Below, piece by piece: positions 35,023-46,700 of a stretch of 64,000 nt of DNA (positions within the stretch are counted from its first letter, which is position 1; each line of letters starts with the position of its first letter). The DNA lies in NCBI RefSeq assembly GCF_000378045.1, contig NZ_KB899104.1, positions 1 to 64,000 of the forward strand, given 5' to 3'. A program made the position numbers and the translations under genes. This DNA comes from Marinobacterium rhizophilum DSM 18822 (lineage in GTDB: Bacteria; Pseudomonadota; Gammaproteobacteria; Pseudomonadales; Balneatricaceae). The notes under the pieces were generated by a model. The model saw nothing but the letters and a program-made list of their open reading frames with translations. It made no database searches and was not told the origin of the DNA.

Positions 35023-37217
35023 GGATAACGAGTCGATAGCTGGCGCATGCAATCATCACTCACTCTAAGAGAAAAATCTTCATGCACGAGCGTCAAATTC
35101 GGATTATAAGCGGGGTCGCGGTCGAGTAGGTGACCCCAGGTACGGTGCATATAAGCGGCCTCATTCTGTGCACGCACACGCTTGCTTGGGCTCCGATCTG
35201 TCCCACGAGATACCGACTCATGGTGAATTAACTCGGCAAAGGGAGTCCACAGGTTTCGGTACCCCAGAGCCTGGATTTTCAAGCACAGATCCACATCGTT
35301 ATAATTCACGGCCAATTGTAGCTCGTTCATACCTCCGACACGGTCAAACAAGTCTTTGCGTACAGCCAGGCAGGCAGCAGTGACAGCCGATATATTTTGT
35401 ACCCGTAACAAACGTTGTTTGTAACCGGTACTGTTACCCACAGCAAAGCGATCAACATGCCCGGCAACGCCACCAACCCCCAAGACAACGCCCGAGTGTT
35501 GAATACGACCATTCGGATAATAGAGTTTAGCACCGACACAACCAATATCGGGGCGACAGGCCTGGCTTACCATTTCAGTCAGCCAGTCGGAATTTAATGG
35601 TTCGATATCATTATTCACCAACGCCAAAATGCTACCATTCGCGTGCCGTGCGCCAAAATTGTTTATCGCTGCGAAATTAAATGGATTGTCCCAGCGCAGT
35701 ACTCTGACCCGGCTATCACGCAAACATGCCTCTTTTAGATAAGCAAGCGTCTGAGGGCAGTTGCTCTGATTATCCAGGATTATTACTTCAAAGCTGGGAT
35801 AGTCCGTACGTTGCAATACTGACTCGATGCAGGGCTGAAGAATCTCAACATGATCGCGGGTGGGGACCAGCAAAGAGACCATGGGCTCTGGCGCTCGAAC
35901 TTCCCATCTTACGCGTACGGAACGACCGGAGACTGGGGTCGCCTCAGCGCTGTATTGCCTGGTTTCCAGCCAGGAATTAACCACCTTAGCTTTGAAAACG
36001 GCAGAATGCTGATCAGCAGATTCAGCGACATGCAGAAGAACAACCGGAAGATTCCGACTCGAAGCTGACAGATCAACATGGGCACTTAGCTTCAACATTA
36101 ACCCGTATAGTAAAGCATCTAGCGGCAGCTCTCCCTCCATACCAAGCGCAAAACCGCCCGCCTGCTGGAGCAAGCTGGCCTTGATTAGTACCGCACGCCC
36201 GGTACCAGTGCCCGATAAAAAAGCATCCAGATTCCAGGCAGTCTTGAAGCAGGGCTTGATACGACGACCGTCAACAGTCAGACGATCTTCGTCCGCTACT
36301 ATTACCGAACAGTCCGGAGCTTGTTGCACCGTCCGAGATAGCCACTCAACACACTCAGACGCTACCCGGTCACCCAGCAGCAGTGGAAACACCCAAGATT
36401 CAGGAGCCTGTATGACCTGCAGCTCCAGGCCTGTGTTGAGTATCTCGCCCAGCGCCCCCTCAGCGACGAGCAGCAGGTCGACCTGTTGCGATAGCACCAC
36501 GGATGAAACCAGCAATGAACGAATTTTCTGTTCATCTTCTCCGGTCTCATCGCCCTTACGGGCAAGCAGCAATATACAACGCCAATTATCAGACGATAGT
36601 TGTTCCAGACTAGTTAAGGTTTTCCGCAACCCATCAAGGCAACTTCCCGACGCTAATGGCAGCAAAAAATACACCTTGGCCGACAAGGTTGTATTCTCGA
36701 CTCCTGGCTGGTTCGCTCGCCTACGCTTTTGCAAAGCCGGCTCCTGCTCCTCTATCCAACGGCTATAGTCTTTCACCTGCGTGTAGTGACTCCAAGTCGT
36801 TTCATACAGTTGCAGCGCCGCAGTGCTGGGCAGGCACTTTAGATTAACAGCACGCCCAGCTACCTTAACCAAAAAAAACGGGAATGAAACCTCGCGCCAC
36901 TCTGGCAATAGATTACGCACTCGAAGCCAGAGACGATACCAGCCATCAGCCACAGAGATGTGTTGCAGGCTGCAGCACAGCTGGTTATCTGGCAGCGAAG
37001 CTTTGTCATTCGCGGTTCTCAAACTCAAGCGATAGCTCGTGTTAGCAAGGAGATATACCACTCTCTGCGCTTCGCGCCCCGGCCTGATCAACAGACTGAA
37101 ACTGGCAATGCCCGTGCTGTCCTGTTGCGACATCACAATTGATTCCACGGCCTCAAGTGCCATGCTGCATTTTAGAAGATACCAGCCTGTTTTCGATACC
37201 GTTGTAATATCGCTCAC
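35019..37217 (-). CDS. Large GT2 glycosyltransferase (two GT2-like modules)
   Basis: A 732-residue protein. The C-terminal 280 residues are a typical GT-A/GT2 enzyme of the rhamnosyl/galactofuranosyl type: VSLLVPTRDHVEILQPCIESVL, VIILDNQSNC, the DxD-like ALVNNDIEPLNSDWL and YNDVDLCLKIQALGY. A weaker GT2-like region lies at about 190-420 (VYFLLPLASG, then VIVADEDRLTVDG). The first 180 residues look like an extra beta-rich domain. The start is GTG 37217, overlapping the sulfotransferase stop (GTGA). With Gmd and Rmd encoded nearby, a D-rhamnosyl role is plausible but unproven. Confidence 0.88.
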   Translation of the reverse strand: MSDITTVSKTGWYLLKCSMALEAVESIVMSQQDSTGIASFSLLIRPGREAQRVVYLLANTSYRLSLRTANDKASLPDNQLCCSLQHISVADGWYRLWLRVRNLLPEWREVSFPFFLVKVAGRAVNLKCLPSTAALQLYETTWSHYTQVKDYSRWIEEQEPALQKRRRANQPGVENTTLSAKVYFLLPLASGSCLDGLRKTLTSLEQLSSDNWRCILLLARKGDETGEDEQKIRSLLVSSVVLSQQVDLLLVAEGALGEILNTGLELQVIQAPESWVFPLLLGDRVASECVEWLSRTVQQAPDCSVIVADEDRLTVDGRRIKPCFKTAWNLDAFLSGTGTGRAVLIKASLLQQAGGFALGMEGELPLDALLYGLMLKLSAHVDLSASSRNLPVVLLHVAESADQHSAVFKAKVVNSWLETRQYSAEATPVSGRSVRVRWEVRAPEPMVSLLVPTRDHVEILQPCIESVLQRTDYPSFEVIILDNQSNCPQTLAYLKEACLRDSRVRVLRWDNPFNFAAINNFGARHANGSILALVNNDIEPLNSDWLTEMVSQACRPDIGCVGAKLYYPNGRIQHSGVVLGVGGVAGHVDRFAVGNSTGYKQRLLRVQNISAVTAACLAVRKDLFDRVGGMNELQLAVNYNDVDLCLKIQALGYRNLWTPFAELIHHESVSRGTDRSPSKRVRAQNEAAYMHRTWGHLLDRDPAYNPNLTLVHEDFSLRVSDDCMRQLSTRYP

Positions 37218-38479
37218 AGTCTAGCCCGGCGCAGCCATTGTCTTATGCGCTGGCTGATGCGCGCACTTTGAACACGGTACTCGCCAAGCTTACGGTTTAT
37301 AAAGGGACCCTGTGGCCTGATTTGCGAGGCAAGTTCCATCAGTCTGGTGGCCAAAGGCAGGTCGTTCGCCTCGACTTGAAGTGCCATATCACGGAGATAA
37401 TTGGCACAAGGGTCCAGTATCAACACGCTCTCGCACTCCGTTGCAGTCAGATACTGAATGATCTTTCCAACCAGAATCTGCTGCTCGGTATTCAACAGCT
37501 TGATGGTCGGCGGCCGGCACTCTGCTGCCTTTACGGGTGCAAACAGAAACTCGCGTTCAGGAAACCATTGCTTACACACCGTCACATTGCTTTGATCAAA
37601 GGCAGCTTGTATCTCAGTTGCCAGTTCAACATCCAGCCGCTCACCTGACCCCGCAAATTGCTGGCGCAACTCCAGTGCAAACTCCTCGATATCGCCGTTG
37701 GGCTCCAAACGTCTAGCGCATTTAACCGACGCATTCAAGCCCCTGAGCAATACCTGCCCAAACGGTGTCAGTGATTCATTGTATCGCTTGTATTCTGCTA
37801 CAGCGGACAGCATACAAGCAGACAGATCCGTTGCGTGCAGAAAATCCGCGGTTATATCGCCGTTGAGCAACTCCGCAGGGCTGAACAGGCGCGGCGTGAT
37901 ATTGTGCTCACCAAAGGTTTCTGACCATAACGACAGCAAAGCCTGATAATTGAAGTAATGGTTTCCCGGCCTGCACCCATGGCGCACTGCTTGTTCAAGG
38001 GTTCGAACGCCACCATTTTTCAGCTCTGTAGAGTAGTAGGATGCAGCCATATCGACTTGCCGGCGTAAATAGACAATGACCTGTATTTCGCGACTATAGG
38101 GCTCCAGCAAAGACTTTAACCACCTAAGGTGTTCTGGCTGGCGCAAGCGGGAATGCAAGTGTTCGCTTGATATTATGACGGTATGAACCGAACCAGGCAG
38201 TAGCTCAAGTGTTGCGGCAAAATGTCGCTCCACTTCCTTACGAAACGCCTGCCGCTCTTCAGGCGTATTCATACCCTTTCTCAGCAGGTAGTCGTCTCCG
38301 ACCTTATCCCCCACCGCAGCTGCGGCTAGGGTGCGGGACTCTACACGTTCAGGAGATGTGAAGTAGTGAAGGCCCTGCTCCTGTAACGACCGTTGGTTAT
38401 GATACAACTGGTGCTGGAGTGTCGTTGTCCCGGTCTTCTCGGTACCAATATGCAATATAAATCGAAATTGACGTTTCAT
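37214..38479 (-). CDS. Sulfotransferase (PAPS-dependent, carbohydrate type)
   Basis: A 421-residue protein. The 5'-phosphosulfate loop is at the N-terminus: LHIGTEKTGTTTLQ (about residues 9-22). The 3'-phosphate region follows at VIVYLRRQVDMAASYYS, where Arg and Ser are in the expected places. It would transfer sulfate from PAPS to a sugar hydroxyl of the capsule. The ATG at 38479 overlaps the hexomutase stop as ATGA, which sets the start (the frame itself is open to 38554). PAPS-making genes and PAP phosphatase lie 8-13 kb downstream in the same locus. Confidence 0.85.
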   Translation of the reverse strand: MKRQFRFILHIGTEKTGTTTLQHQLYHNQRSLQEQGLHYFTSPERVESRTLAAAAVGDKVGDDYLLRKGMNTPEERQAFRKEVERHFAATLELLPGSVHTVIISSEHLHSRLRQPEHLRWLKSLLEPYSREIQVIVYLRRQVDMAASYYSTELKNGGVRTLEQAVRHGCRPGNHYFNYQALLSLWSETFGEHNITPRLFSPAELLNGDITADFLHATDLSACMLSAVAEYKRYNESLTPFGQVLLRGLNASVKCARRLEPNGDIEEFALELRQQFAGSGERLDVELATEIQAAFDQSNVTVCKQWFPEREFLFAPVKAAECRPPTIKLLNTEQQILVGKIIQYLTATECESVLILDPCANYLRDMALQVEANDLPLATRLMELASQIRPQGPFINRKLGEYRVQSARISQRIRQWLRRARL

Positions 38480-39933
38480 CGTTTCGACAACGCACCCATA
38501 CAGCCTGCAAGCAGCTGCTCTACAGCACCGGCGGTTGCGGCCTCGCAGTAACATCGCAGCTCCGGCGCATTACCCGACGGACGCAGATGCACGACGCAAC
38601 CGTCTGCCAATGTAGCACGCAGCCCATCGGTCGTATCGAGCCGTTCGACCGGACTGTTCAATGCCAATGCCGCTTGCATCTCGGTTGGCGCCGACTGCCA
38701 GCCCGCGATTAACGCATGACTACGATCGGTCGCGAAGTTCTTGATACGATCACTGGCGGTATGGCGAGCGGGCAGCCCCTCGAGTAACTTCGACAGGGCT
38801 TGCTTGCGGCTCGCCGCTTCGGCCAGCACCACAAGTGCTGGTAACAACGCATCACGGGTTGGCAGGGCAGCCATGACAGTGCCTTCCCGCTCAATGGCGC
38901 TACCCAGCAGAAAACCGCCGTTGGCCTCAAACCCGGCGACACGGTCAAAGCACTGCACCAGCTGCGCCATACCGTCGATCACATAGGGCGACCCGATACG
39001 GGTACGTAAAACCTCATTAAAATAACCGCACGCATCGATGGCAGTGTTACAACTGACGGGCACAGCAAGCGCCTCAATATCCAGGAAACGCGCGCACAGC
39101 AGGCCCAATATATCCCCACGCAACCACTCACCCCGCTCATCGGCCAGCAACGGACGGTCGCCATCACCATCCGTCGATAGGATCGCATCAAGTTTGTGCT
39201 TTTGCGACCAGGCCCCGCCACGGTCCCGATCTTCCTGCGATACGGCCTCAGTGTCGATGGGTACAAAAGCCTCGGAGCGGCCCAACGAAACCACTTCAGC
39301 GCCAAGTTTTTCAAGTACTTCGATACAAATGTCACGGCCCGCCGCGGAGTGCTCATAGAGTCCGATACGCATGCCTTGGAGCATCTGCGATGGGAATAGA
39401 TCAAAATACCGCTTCACATAATATTCTTTCGCTTTGCTGGAAGCGGGAGGTAGACCCGGCGCCAGTTCCGGTAGTTCCGGTAGTTCCAGCTCAGCCTGCA
39501 AAATCGCATGCTCATCAACCTTGTCGATCTCGCCATCCGGACGATAAAACTTGAGCCCGTTACGATCGAAGGGGATGTGACTGCCGGTTATCATGACCGC
39601 CGGAACGCCCTCTGACATGGCGTGCAGTGCCAAGGCGGGGGTGGGTAGAATGCCATAATTGACCACCTGGATACCAATAGCCCGAGCCGCTGCGCCACAG
39701 GCAGCCGCTATATCAGGGCTACTGGGGCGGCGGTCCATGCCAATGGCGACCTGAGAGACCTCACCTTGTTCGCGCATCACGGTCAGAAAGGCTACCGTAA
39801 AGGCTGCACATACCTCGTCAGTAAATTGCTCCACCAGGCCACGGGCGCCGCTGGTACCGAAGACGATGCCGCTTTGGCCGATTACGTCTTTACAGGATGC
39901 TTTAGCGTCCTCGAGATTATTTCTTGTGAGCAT
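38476..39933 (-). CDS. Phosphohexomutase (second, divergent paralogue)
   Basis: A 485-residue alpha-phosphohexomutase: FGTSGARGLVEQF at the N-terminus, the phosphoserine loop TGSHIPFDRNGLKF (Ser118; TASHNP is usual), the metal loop STDGDGDRPLL and the C-terminal LRPSGNAPELRCYCEA. It is clearly different from the paralogue at 19271-20638. It may be the capsule-dedicated phosphomannomutase, or act on a GlcN/GlcNAc phosphate. It contains a small Leu-Pro-Glu repeat (ELPELPELAPG) encoded by a 9-bp tandem duplication near 39472. It is co-directional with rmd, 13 bases away. Confidence 0.88.
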   Translation of the reverse strand: MLTRNNLEDAKASCKDVIGQSGIVFGTSGARGLVEQFTDEVCAAFTVAFLTVMREQGEVSQVAIGMDRRPSSPDIAAACGAAARAIGIQVVNYGILPTPALALHAMSEGVPAVMITGSHIPFDRNGLKFYRPDGEIDKVDEHAILQAELELPELPELAPGLPPASSKAKEYYVKRYFDLFPSQMLQGMRIGLYEHSAAGRDICIEVLEKLGAEVVSLGRSEAFVPIDTEAVSQEDRDRGGAWSQKHKLDAILSTDGDGDRPLLADERGEWLRGDILGLLCARFLDIEALAVPVSCNTAIDACGYFNEVLRTRIGSPYVIDGMAQLVQCFDRVAGFEANGGFLLGSAIEREGTVMAALPTRDALLPALVVLAEAASRKQALSKLLEGLPARHTASDRIKNFATDRSHALIAGWQSAPTEMQAALALNSPVERLDTTDGLRATLADGCVVHLRPSGNAPELRCYCEAATAGAVEQLLAGCMGALSKR

Positions 39934-39946
39934 AAAATTGGGCCAA

Positions 39947-40840
39947 TTATCCGCTAAGTGCTGCTTCCAGCATATTTTCCAGAGTGGTATCTAGATCGTA
40001 TTGAGGCTCCCAACCTGTCAACTGCTTTAGCCGCTGATTAGAACCACAAAGACGTGGTATTTCGTTGTCTCTGACAAAGGCAGGATTAACCTGAACCGCT
40101 ATCTTATACCCAGCTAAAACGCTGACCTTTTCAATAATGGTGCGCAGCGCGGTATCGGTACCCGAGCTGATATTGACCACGGTACCTGTAACCTCGCTAT
40201 TGAGCAGTGCCATATATGCGTTCACCACATCCCTGACGTCCGAGAAATCACGGCTGACATCAATGTTCCCCAGTTCAATCGTGGAAGACCTGCTTGCAAA
40301 GTGATCGACAATCTTAGGTACGAGAAAACGGGTATGTTGGTGAGGGCCTGTGTAGTTGAAAGGACGAGTAATAACTATAGGCAGGCGTTCAAACCAGTTA
40401 GCCACCATGTGTTCCATCGCCAGTTTGCTACAAGCGTAATGATTCACTGGCGCTGGGCATACTCCTTCGTCGATCTCGCCAATATCCGGAGTACCGTATA
40501 CGTTGGCACTACTGGCCACTAGTATTCGATCAGGGGGCGTTTCAAGTTCGGCTAAGGTCTGCAGCAGGTTGAGCGTGCCAAACACATTCACATCATAGAA
40601 AGCCCTCTGATTTTCATGACCTACAAAAGATAATGCCGCCAGGTGGATTACCCAGTTCGGTTTAACACGCTCAACGCAGGCTTTAACTGCTGATGCATCG
40701 GTTAGATCACACGCCAGAGATTGATCAGCGGTGGTGGGATGGTTACCCAACCCCACCACCTGAAACCCCTGACTTTTGAGCGCCTCGACCATGTACTGGC
40801 CGGTAAATCCAGATGCACCTGTCACTAACGCGATGGGCAT
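39947..40840 (-). CDS. rmd: GDP-6-deoxy-D-lyxo-4-hexulose reductase
   Basis: A 297-residue extended SDR. The NAD(P) loop is TGASGFTGQYMVEAL (7-21), the active-site Tyr/Lys are in HYACSKLAMEHMV, then RPFNYTGPHQHTRFLVPKIVDHF, which fits Rmd. It reduces the Gmd product to GDP-D-rhamnose. It starts at ATG with AAAGGAG upstream and follows gmd by 31 bases. Related reductases (GDP-fucose or GDP-deoxytalose type) cannot be fully excluded, but the Gmd-Rmd pair is the common D-rhamnose arrangement. Confidence 0.88.
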   Translation of the reverse strand: MPIALVTGASGFTGQYMVEALKSQGFQVVGLGNHPTTADQSLACDLTDASAVKACVERVKPNWVIHLAALSFVGHENQRAFYDVNVFGTLNLLQTLAELETPPDRILVASSANVYGTPDIGEIDEGVCPAPVNHYACSKLAMEHMVANWFERLPIVITRPFNYTGPHQHTRFLVPKIVDHFASRSSTIELGNIDVSRDFSDVRDVVNAYMALLNSEVTGTVVNISSGTDTALRTIIEKVSVLAGYKIAVQVNPAFVRDNEIPRLCGSNQRLKQLTGWEPQYDLDTTLENMLEAALSG

Positions 40841-40871
40841 TTGTTTGGCTCCTTTGGATAGAGGTGATTAG

Positions 40872-41906
<1,035 letters not shown>

Positions 41907-41950
41907 TTATATTCTCCAGTAAAAATTCCTGAAAACCAAGTTAGCTTGGT

Positions 41951-42600
41951 TCAATTTGATCCAAAAATATCGAGCGTATAGACCTTGTCGCTTACATCAG
42001 TTAATTATTACGCCATCCGGTTGGTGAGAATCACATCCGCATATAATTTAAAGCTCTCCAAGTTACGTATTACCTTAAAACCAATGAAGGTTGCTTCTTT
42101 CAATACTGGTTCATAGACAATGACTTCAACTCCTTTAGCCTTGATACGCTTCATCTCACCTGTATAGCTGAAACACGAAAGTTATCTGCACCATCCTTCA
42201 TAACAAGCCGATAAATGCTTACAACTTCAAGGCCACGTCGGAGCACCAAATCGATGCTAAAGTCCTTTCGGGTACAATTAGCGTCGACGACAATCGCAAA
42301 TTAGATTGTTAGGTACGTCCTGGTCATTTTCACGTTATTGTTTTGTCTCTATGGACAGACCGCAGCCTCCATAACCGAAGTTGGGATTATTGTAGTTGTT
42401 TCCAATACGTCGAACCATCCCTACACTTTCGATAATTTTACGAGTATTTACGCGATGGATTCGGCGAAAGTATCCAACTCATTTAAGTACATATATTTCC
42501 GAGCAAGAAAGGCAGAAATATCTTTATCTTCAATAGGTGATACGCCCAAACTTAATAAAGCAACCATTTTCTTAACGACATCCACTGCCCTTACCGGCTG
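41951..42600 (-). pseudogene. ugd: Decayed UDP-glucose 6-dehydrogenase
   Basis: No intact gene fits here, but the minus strand translates piecewise into Ugd: [103 protein letters not shown] and TDVSDKVYTLDIFGSN. These are in family order but spread over frames. There are several frameshifts, an in-frame TAA after TKQ and a double TAATAA after NRMA. The final TGA is at 41953-41951. The 5' half of the gene appears deleted; the right-hand boundary (about 42600) is approximate. It sits beside the UDP-glucuronate epimerase, a usual partner. Confidence 0.82.
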
Positions 42601-42695
42601 ATGTTGGACCAAAAAGCGTGTGTTGAAAACCCAAAATAGCGAGTACCGGTTATCGAACTTTTAAAATTTATACCGCTCCCATAATCGCCGATTAA

Positions 42696-43691
42696 TTAAT
42701 ACTTATAAAATTTTCTATACCAATTGACAAGATTGTTGACACCTTCAATGACGTCTACTTTTGGTAGATAACCTGTAGCTTCAAAAAATGCATTAGTATC
42801 CGCCCATGTCTGAGGTACATCGCCTGGCTGCATGGGTTGAAAGTCACACTTGGCTTTAAAACCAGTAGCTTGTTCAATAGCATGAATAAAGTCCATTAGC
42901 GCTACTGGAGTACCATGACCAATATTATAAAGCGCCCACGGAGCTGTACTTGTATCTGGAAATTTGGAATGTTCACCTTCTTTTGGGATTATATTCAAAA
43001 TATTCGCAATACCTTCTACAATATCGTCGATATACGTAAAATCCCGAAACATCTCACCATTGTTAAACACTTGAATAGGACGGCCTTCTAAGATGGAACG
43101 AGTAAACTTAATAGGCGCCATGTCTGGACGTCCCCATGGTCCATATACGGTAAAAAATCGTAATCCGGTAGCAGGCAAACGATACAAATGCGAATAACTG
43201 TGGCTCATCAGTTCATTAGCTTTTTTTGTAGCAGCATAAAGACTCACTGGATGATCGACAGCATCAGTAGTTTTGAAAGGAACTTGTTCATTCATACCGT
43301 ACACTGAGCTGGATGAAGCGAATACTAGATGTTCAATGGCATGACGTCGGCAACCTTCTAACACGTTAAGATGTCCAACTAGATTGCTATCAGCATAAGC
43401 ATGGGGGTTTTCTATCGAGTAACGCACCCCTGCCTGTGCTGCAAGATGGATAACACGATTAAAACCATGTTTGATGAATAGCGACTCCATGCCATGCCGG
43501 TCGGAAATATCCAGCCGTTCGAAGTTCACATCCGAATATTTTTCAAGATCTTCTAATCGTGCATACTTAAGTGCCACATCATAGTAATCATTTAAGTTAT
43601 CAATGCCTATTATTTCGTACCCATGCCCACTTAAGCGAGAAGCTACCGCATGCCCTATAAAACCAGCGACACCAGTTATCAAAATTTTCAA
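42696..43691 (-). CDS. capI: UDP-glucuronate 4-epimerase (CapI/LpsL type)
   Basis: A 331-residue extended SDR: ITGVAGFIGHAVASRL, GIDNLNDYYDVALKYARL, HLAAQAGVRYSIENP, the substrate-binding SSSVYGMN, YAATKKANELM (Tyr/Lys pair) and RFFTVYGPWGRPDMA. The DNYY-type loop and the VYGPWGRPDMA block are typical of UDP-glucuronate rather than UDP-glucose epimerases. The product would be UDP-galacturonate. It starts with TTG 43691 (AGGTG upstream). Its normal substrate supplier, ugd, is decayed next door. Confidence 0.9.
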   Translation of the reverse strand: MKILITGVAGFIGHAVASRLSGHGYEIIGIDNLNDYYDVALKYARLEDLEKYSDVNFERLDISDRHGMESLFIKHGFNRVIHLAAQAGVRYSIENPHAYADSNLVGHLNVLEGCRRHAIEHLVFASSSSVYGMNEQVPFKTTDAVDHPVSLYAATKKANELMSHSYSHLYRLPATGLRFFTVYGPWGRPDMAPIKFTRSILEGRPIQVFNNGEMFRDFTYIDDIVEGIANILNIIPKEGEHSKFPDTSTAPWALYNIGHGTPVALMDFIHAIEQATGFKAKCDFQPMQPGDVPQTWADTNAFFEATGYLPKVDVIEGVNNLVNWYRKFYKY

Positions 43692-43724
43692 AGCGACACC
43701 TATTCAAAAAAATTAATTACTAAT

Positions 43725-46700
43725 TCATTCTACGCTACGGATAAAATCTTGAATACTAGCCGATTCATCATACAGACGTAAAAGTTTTTTATAATCATCT
43801 TCATTTGGCTTTCGATTAAGCCTTACTATTGATGTTATCTCAATCAATCTTTGCTTATTTTTTTCTTGTAACTCTTCAAAAGACCCTGAAAAAAGATCTT
43901 CTAAAGCAGATACATTAATGACTTTTTCAGACTCTTTTTCTTTGTCACTCAGCCTATTCTCACACATATAACTAAGAGAGTTTTCGTCAACTACAATTGA
44001 TCTAACCATCACACCGAGACTTCTATCGTCAGGAGAGCCCTTTAATTCTTTTGGATTAAGAAGCCTATCTACCTCGATATCAATGATTAATTCTGACCCT
44101 TTTAGATCTTCACTATTCGATATAAAATCACTCAACGCAAAGTCAAGCGTTAATACCCCGTTCTTAATATCACTCGTATTTAAACAAAGAGCCATATTGC
44201 CATTCAAAGAAACACTAACTCTTTGATTATTAATCTTACTTCCTATAGAAAGAAATGAAACGTTAATCTTCAATTTAGCCTTATCAATTCTTCCAAGATA
44301 ATAAAATGAAATAGTTGAATTTAGTTGAGTTGACCAAACACCACTAGACTCAATATGAGACCAGCCTCTATTTAAAGACTTTTGCGCAGAAAGATTTCCT
44401 AAAGATCGTTCAAAAGTTAAACTCTTGCTTGGCAACAAAACAGGGGGAGAAAAACCATCAAATGGAAGTTTATCAAGATGACAGACAATATCTTTAATTG
44501 ACCGTTCCCATTCATAGATTTTGAATCTTTTTCTTATTAAATCTTCTCTTGTACGTAATAGATCACGATTTTCAAGATAAATTCGAGCGCAATCAAGCCA
44601 CGCCTTGAAATCATATGGATCTAACAACTCAGTCAAGTAAGGGGAAATTTCAGCTGTTGAACTAGTATTACTTGTAAGACATAGCTTATTATAGGCGAGA
44701 CTTTCTGAAACAGGCAGTCCCCATCCTTCATACAAAGATGGAAAAACTGTAAACAAACAATTTTTATATAACCAATCCAAACCTGAATCATCTACATCAG
44801 ATAAATGGTGTATATAACCGGCCAACTCATCATTCCTACTTAATATATCTACTACAGGATCATTCGGCCACATTACTCTACCAACAAATATTAATATTGG
44901 CGTTCTATCACCTCTTTCTTTTATAAGCCTTTCCCAAACATTTAAGAGTAAAGAGTGATTTTTTCTCTTATCAAACGAGCTTACAAATATTACAAACTCT
45001 TTTTCTGAATACTTATCGACCAAATCAGAAACATATTCACCTGCTCTATCGGTTACTGAAGTCCAGTCTCCTAATTTAGCGGGCAATATTTTTTTCTCAT
45101 CAAAATCATTATCTTTTATAAAATCAACTAAGTCATCAGATGTTGACTTAGAATATGTAATAAAATGATCCACATGGGAAAATATATTTAGAGCATTTTT
45201 TTCAAACTTATCTGCAACTTCTTTTGGGTATAAATGAGATAATTTATAACGAACCAAGTCATGAACCATTAAGATAAACTTAGATCTTGTTGCATACTTG
45301 ATTCGCTTCAAGCCTTGACAGTAACCATCATGCCCGGTCCACGCCCCGCCAAAACTTAATAGAAAATTATCATTATTATTTCCAACAAATCCAGTTTCAC
45401 ATAGGTTATTTTTATTTTTTATATTTAAAGACTCGATATTTTCTATAATATCATTATTTTCAACTTCATCTGACTCAAGCATAATAAAACTATTATCTGT
45501 TCGCCTCCAGCAAATAAAATTAGCACGGTCAGAAAATGACCTTTTAAATATTTGATATGATTTTTCAACAACTCTCGGAACACCAGATGGTTTTCCCTTA
45601 GCATAAACATAATCAGTTATATCAAAGTATATTTTTCTTTCATTACTCTTCTCGTTTAACGTAAAAACATTTACTTTCTCGTCTCTAACGTTCAGAGCTC
45701 TGTATATGCTCGCAGTTTCTTTTGCATGCTTAGTCCAATTAAAATTGATATCTATATATTCTTTTTGAGCACCGCTACGACCTCTACCAATAGACTTCTC
45801 CAACTTTTCACATAATCCATTTAAATCACTAGGTCGTACATAGTCAGCAAATTTTCCGAAATATTCTTCTTCGGATGAGCGGTCACTCAGGACTAAAGGG
45901 ACACCAGTAGACGCAGCTTCCAACGCAGCCAGCGGTGCTCCTTCCGACCAACTAGGCAAAGTAAATACTGATGCTCCAGTAAATGCCGAACCAAGCAAGG
46001 GATCTTGAGGGTCTATTCTGGGAATAAATACGCCATAATCTCCAGCGTATTTTTTTACCAATCTCGCATAGTTTGGATTACCTTCATGTCCAATAAAGAC
46101 AACTTTCTTACCTAATCTTTTGGCTGCTTCAGCTACCATTAACTGATTTTTTCGCGGTTCAATACGTCCCACACAAAGAATATATTCATCAATATTATAT
46201 TTTGACTTAAACAAATCAGCATCAGCTCTATCAAACCGATTAGAATCAACTGGATTTTCAACTACGCTATAATTTTTTGGTAAAGCCCCAATGTGCTTCA
46301 AGCATTTAACTTCATATTTACTTAAGCAGACTACATGGTCAGCAAGATTCGTACAAGCTGCAACCTGACTGTGGTATCCAGGAAATATCTCTCGTATTGG
46401 AAGATTAGGCTCGTAGCGTATTCTTTCATCAGCATATTTTAGATTTTTATCCAAATCACTGTAATTTTGAAAAAAACCAGGAAGCTCTTGAGAGAAAAAA
46501 GCATGATTGGAAAGATTGAGAAAGATAGGTGAAAAAACAACTTTTTTTCCTGATGCCTTAGATGAATACATTTTTTCAACACAGCTATCAGGATGCCAAA
46601 TATTAAATATATGAGCTATTTTAGAGTCACTGAAAGATATTTTATTATTCTTAACATATTCTCCTTTAATACCCTGATTAAAAAGGGCCTTAGCTGTAGC

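Noticed and set aside
42338-42601. 87-codon plus-strand frame in the gmd-capI gap
   Set aside because: The minus strand here clearly carries Ugd fragments, so this frame is an accident of the decayed gene.
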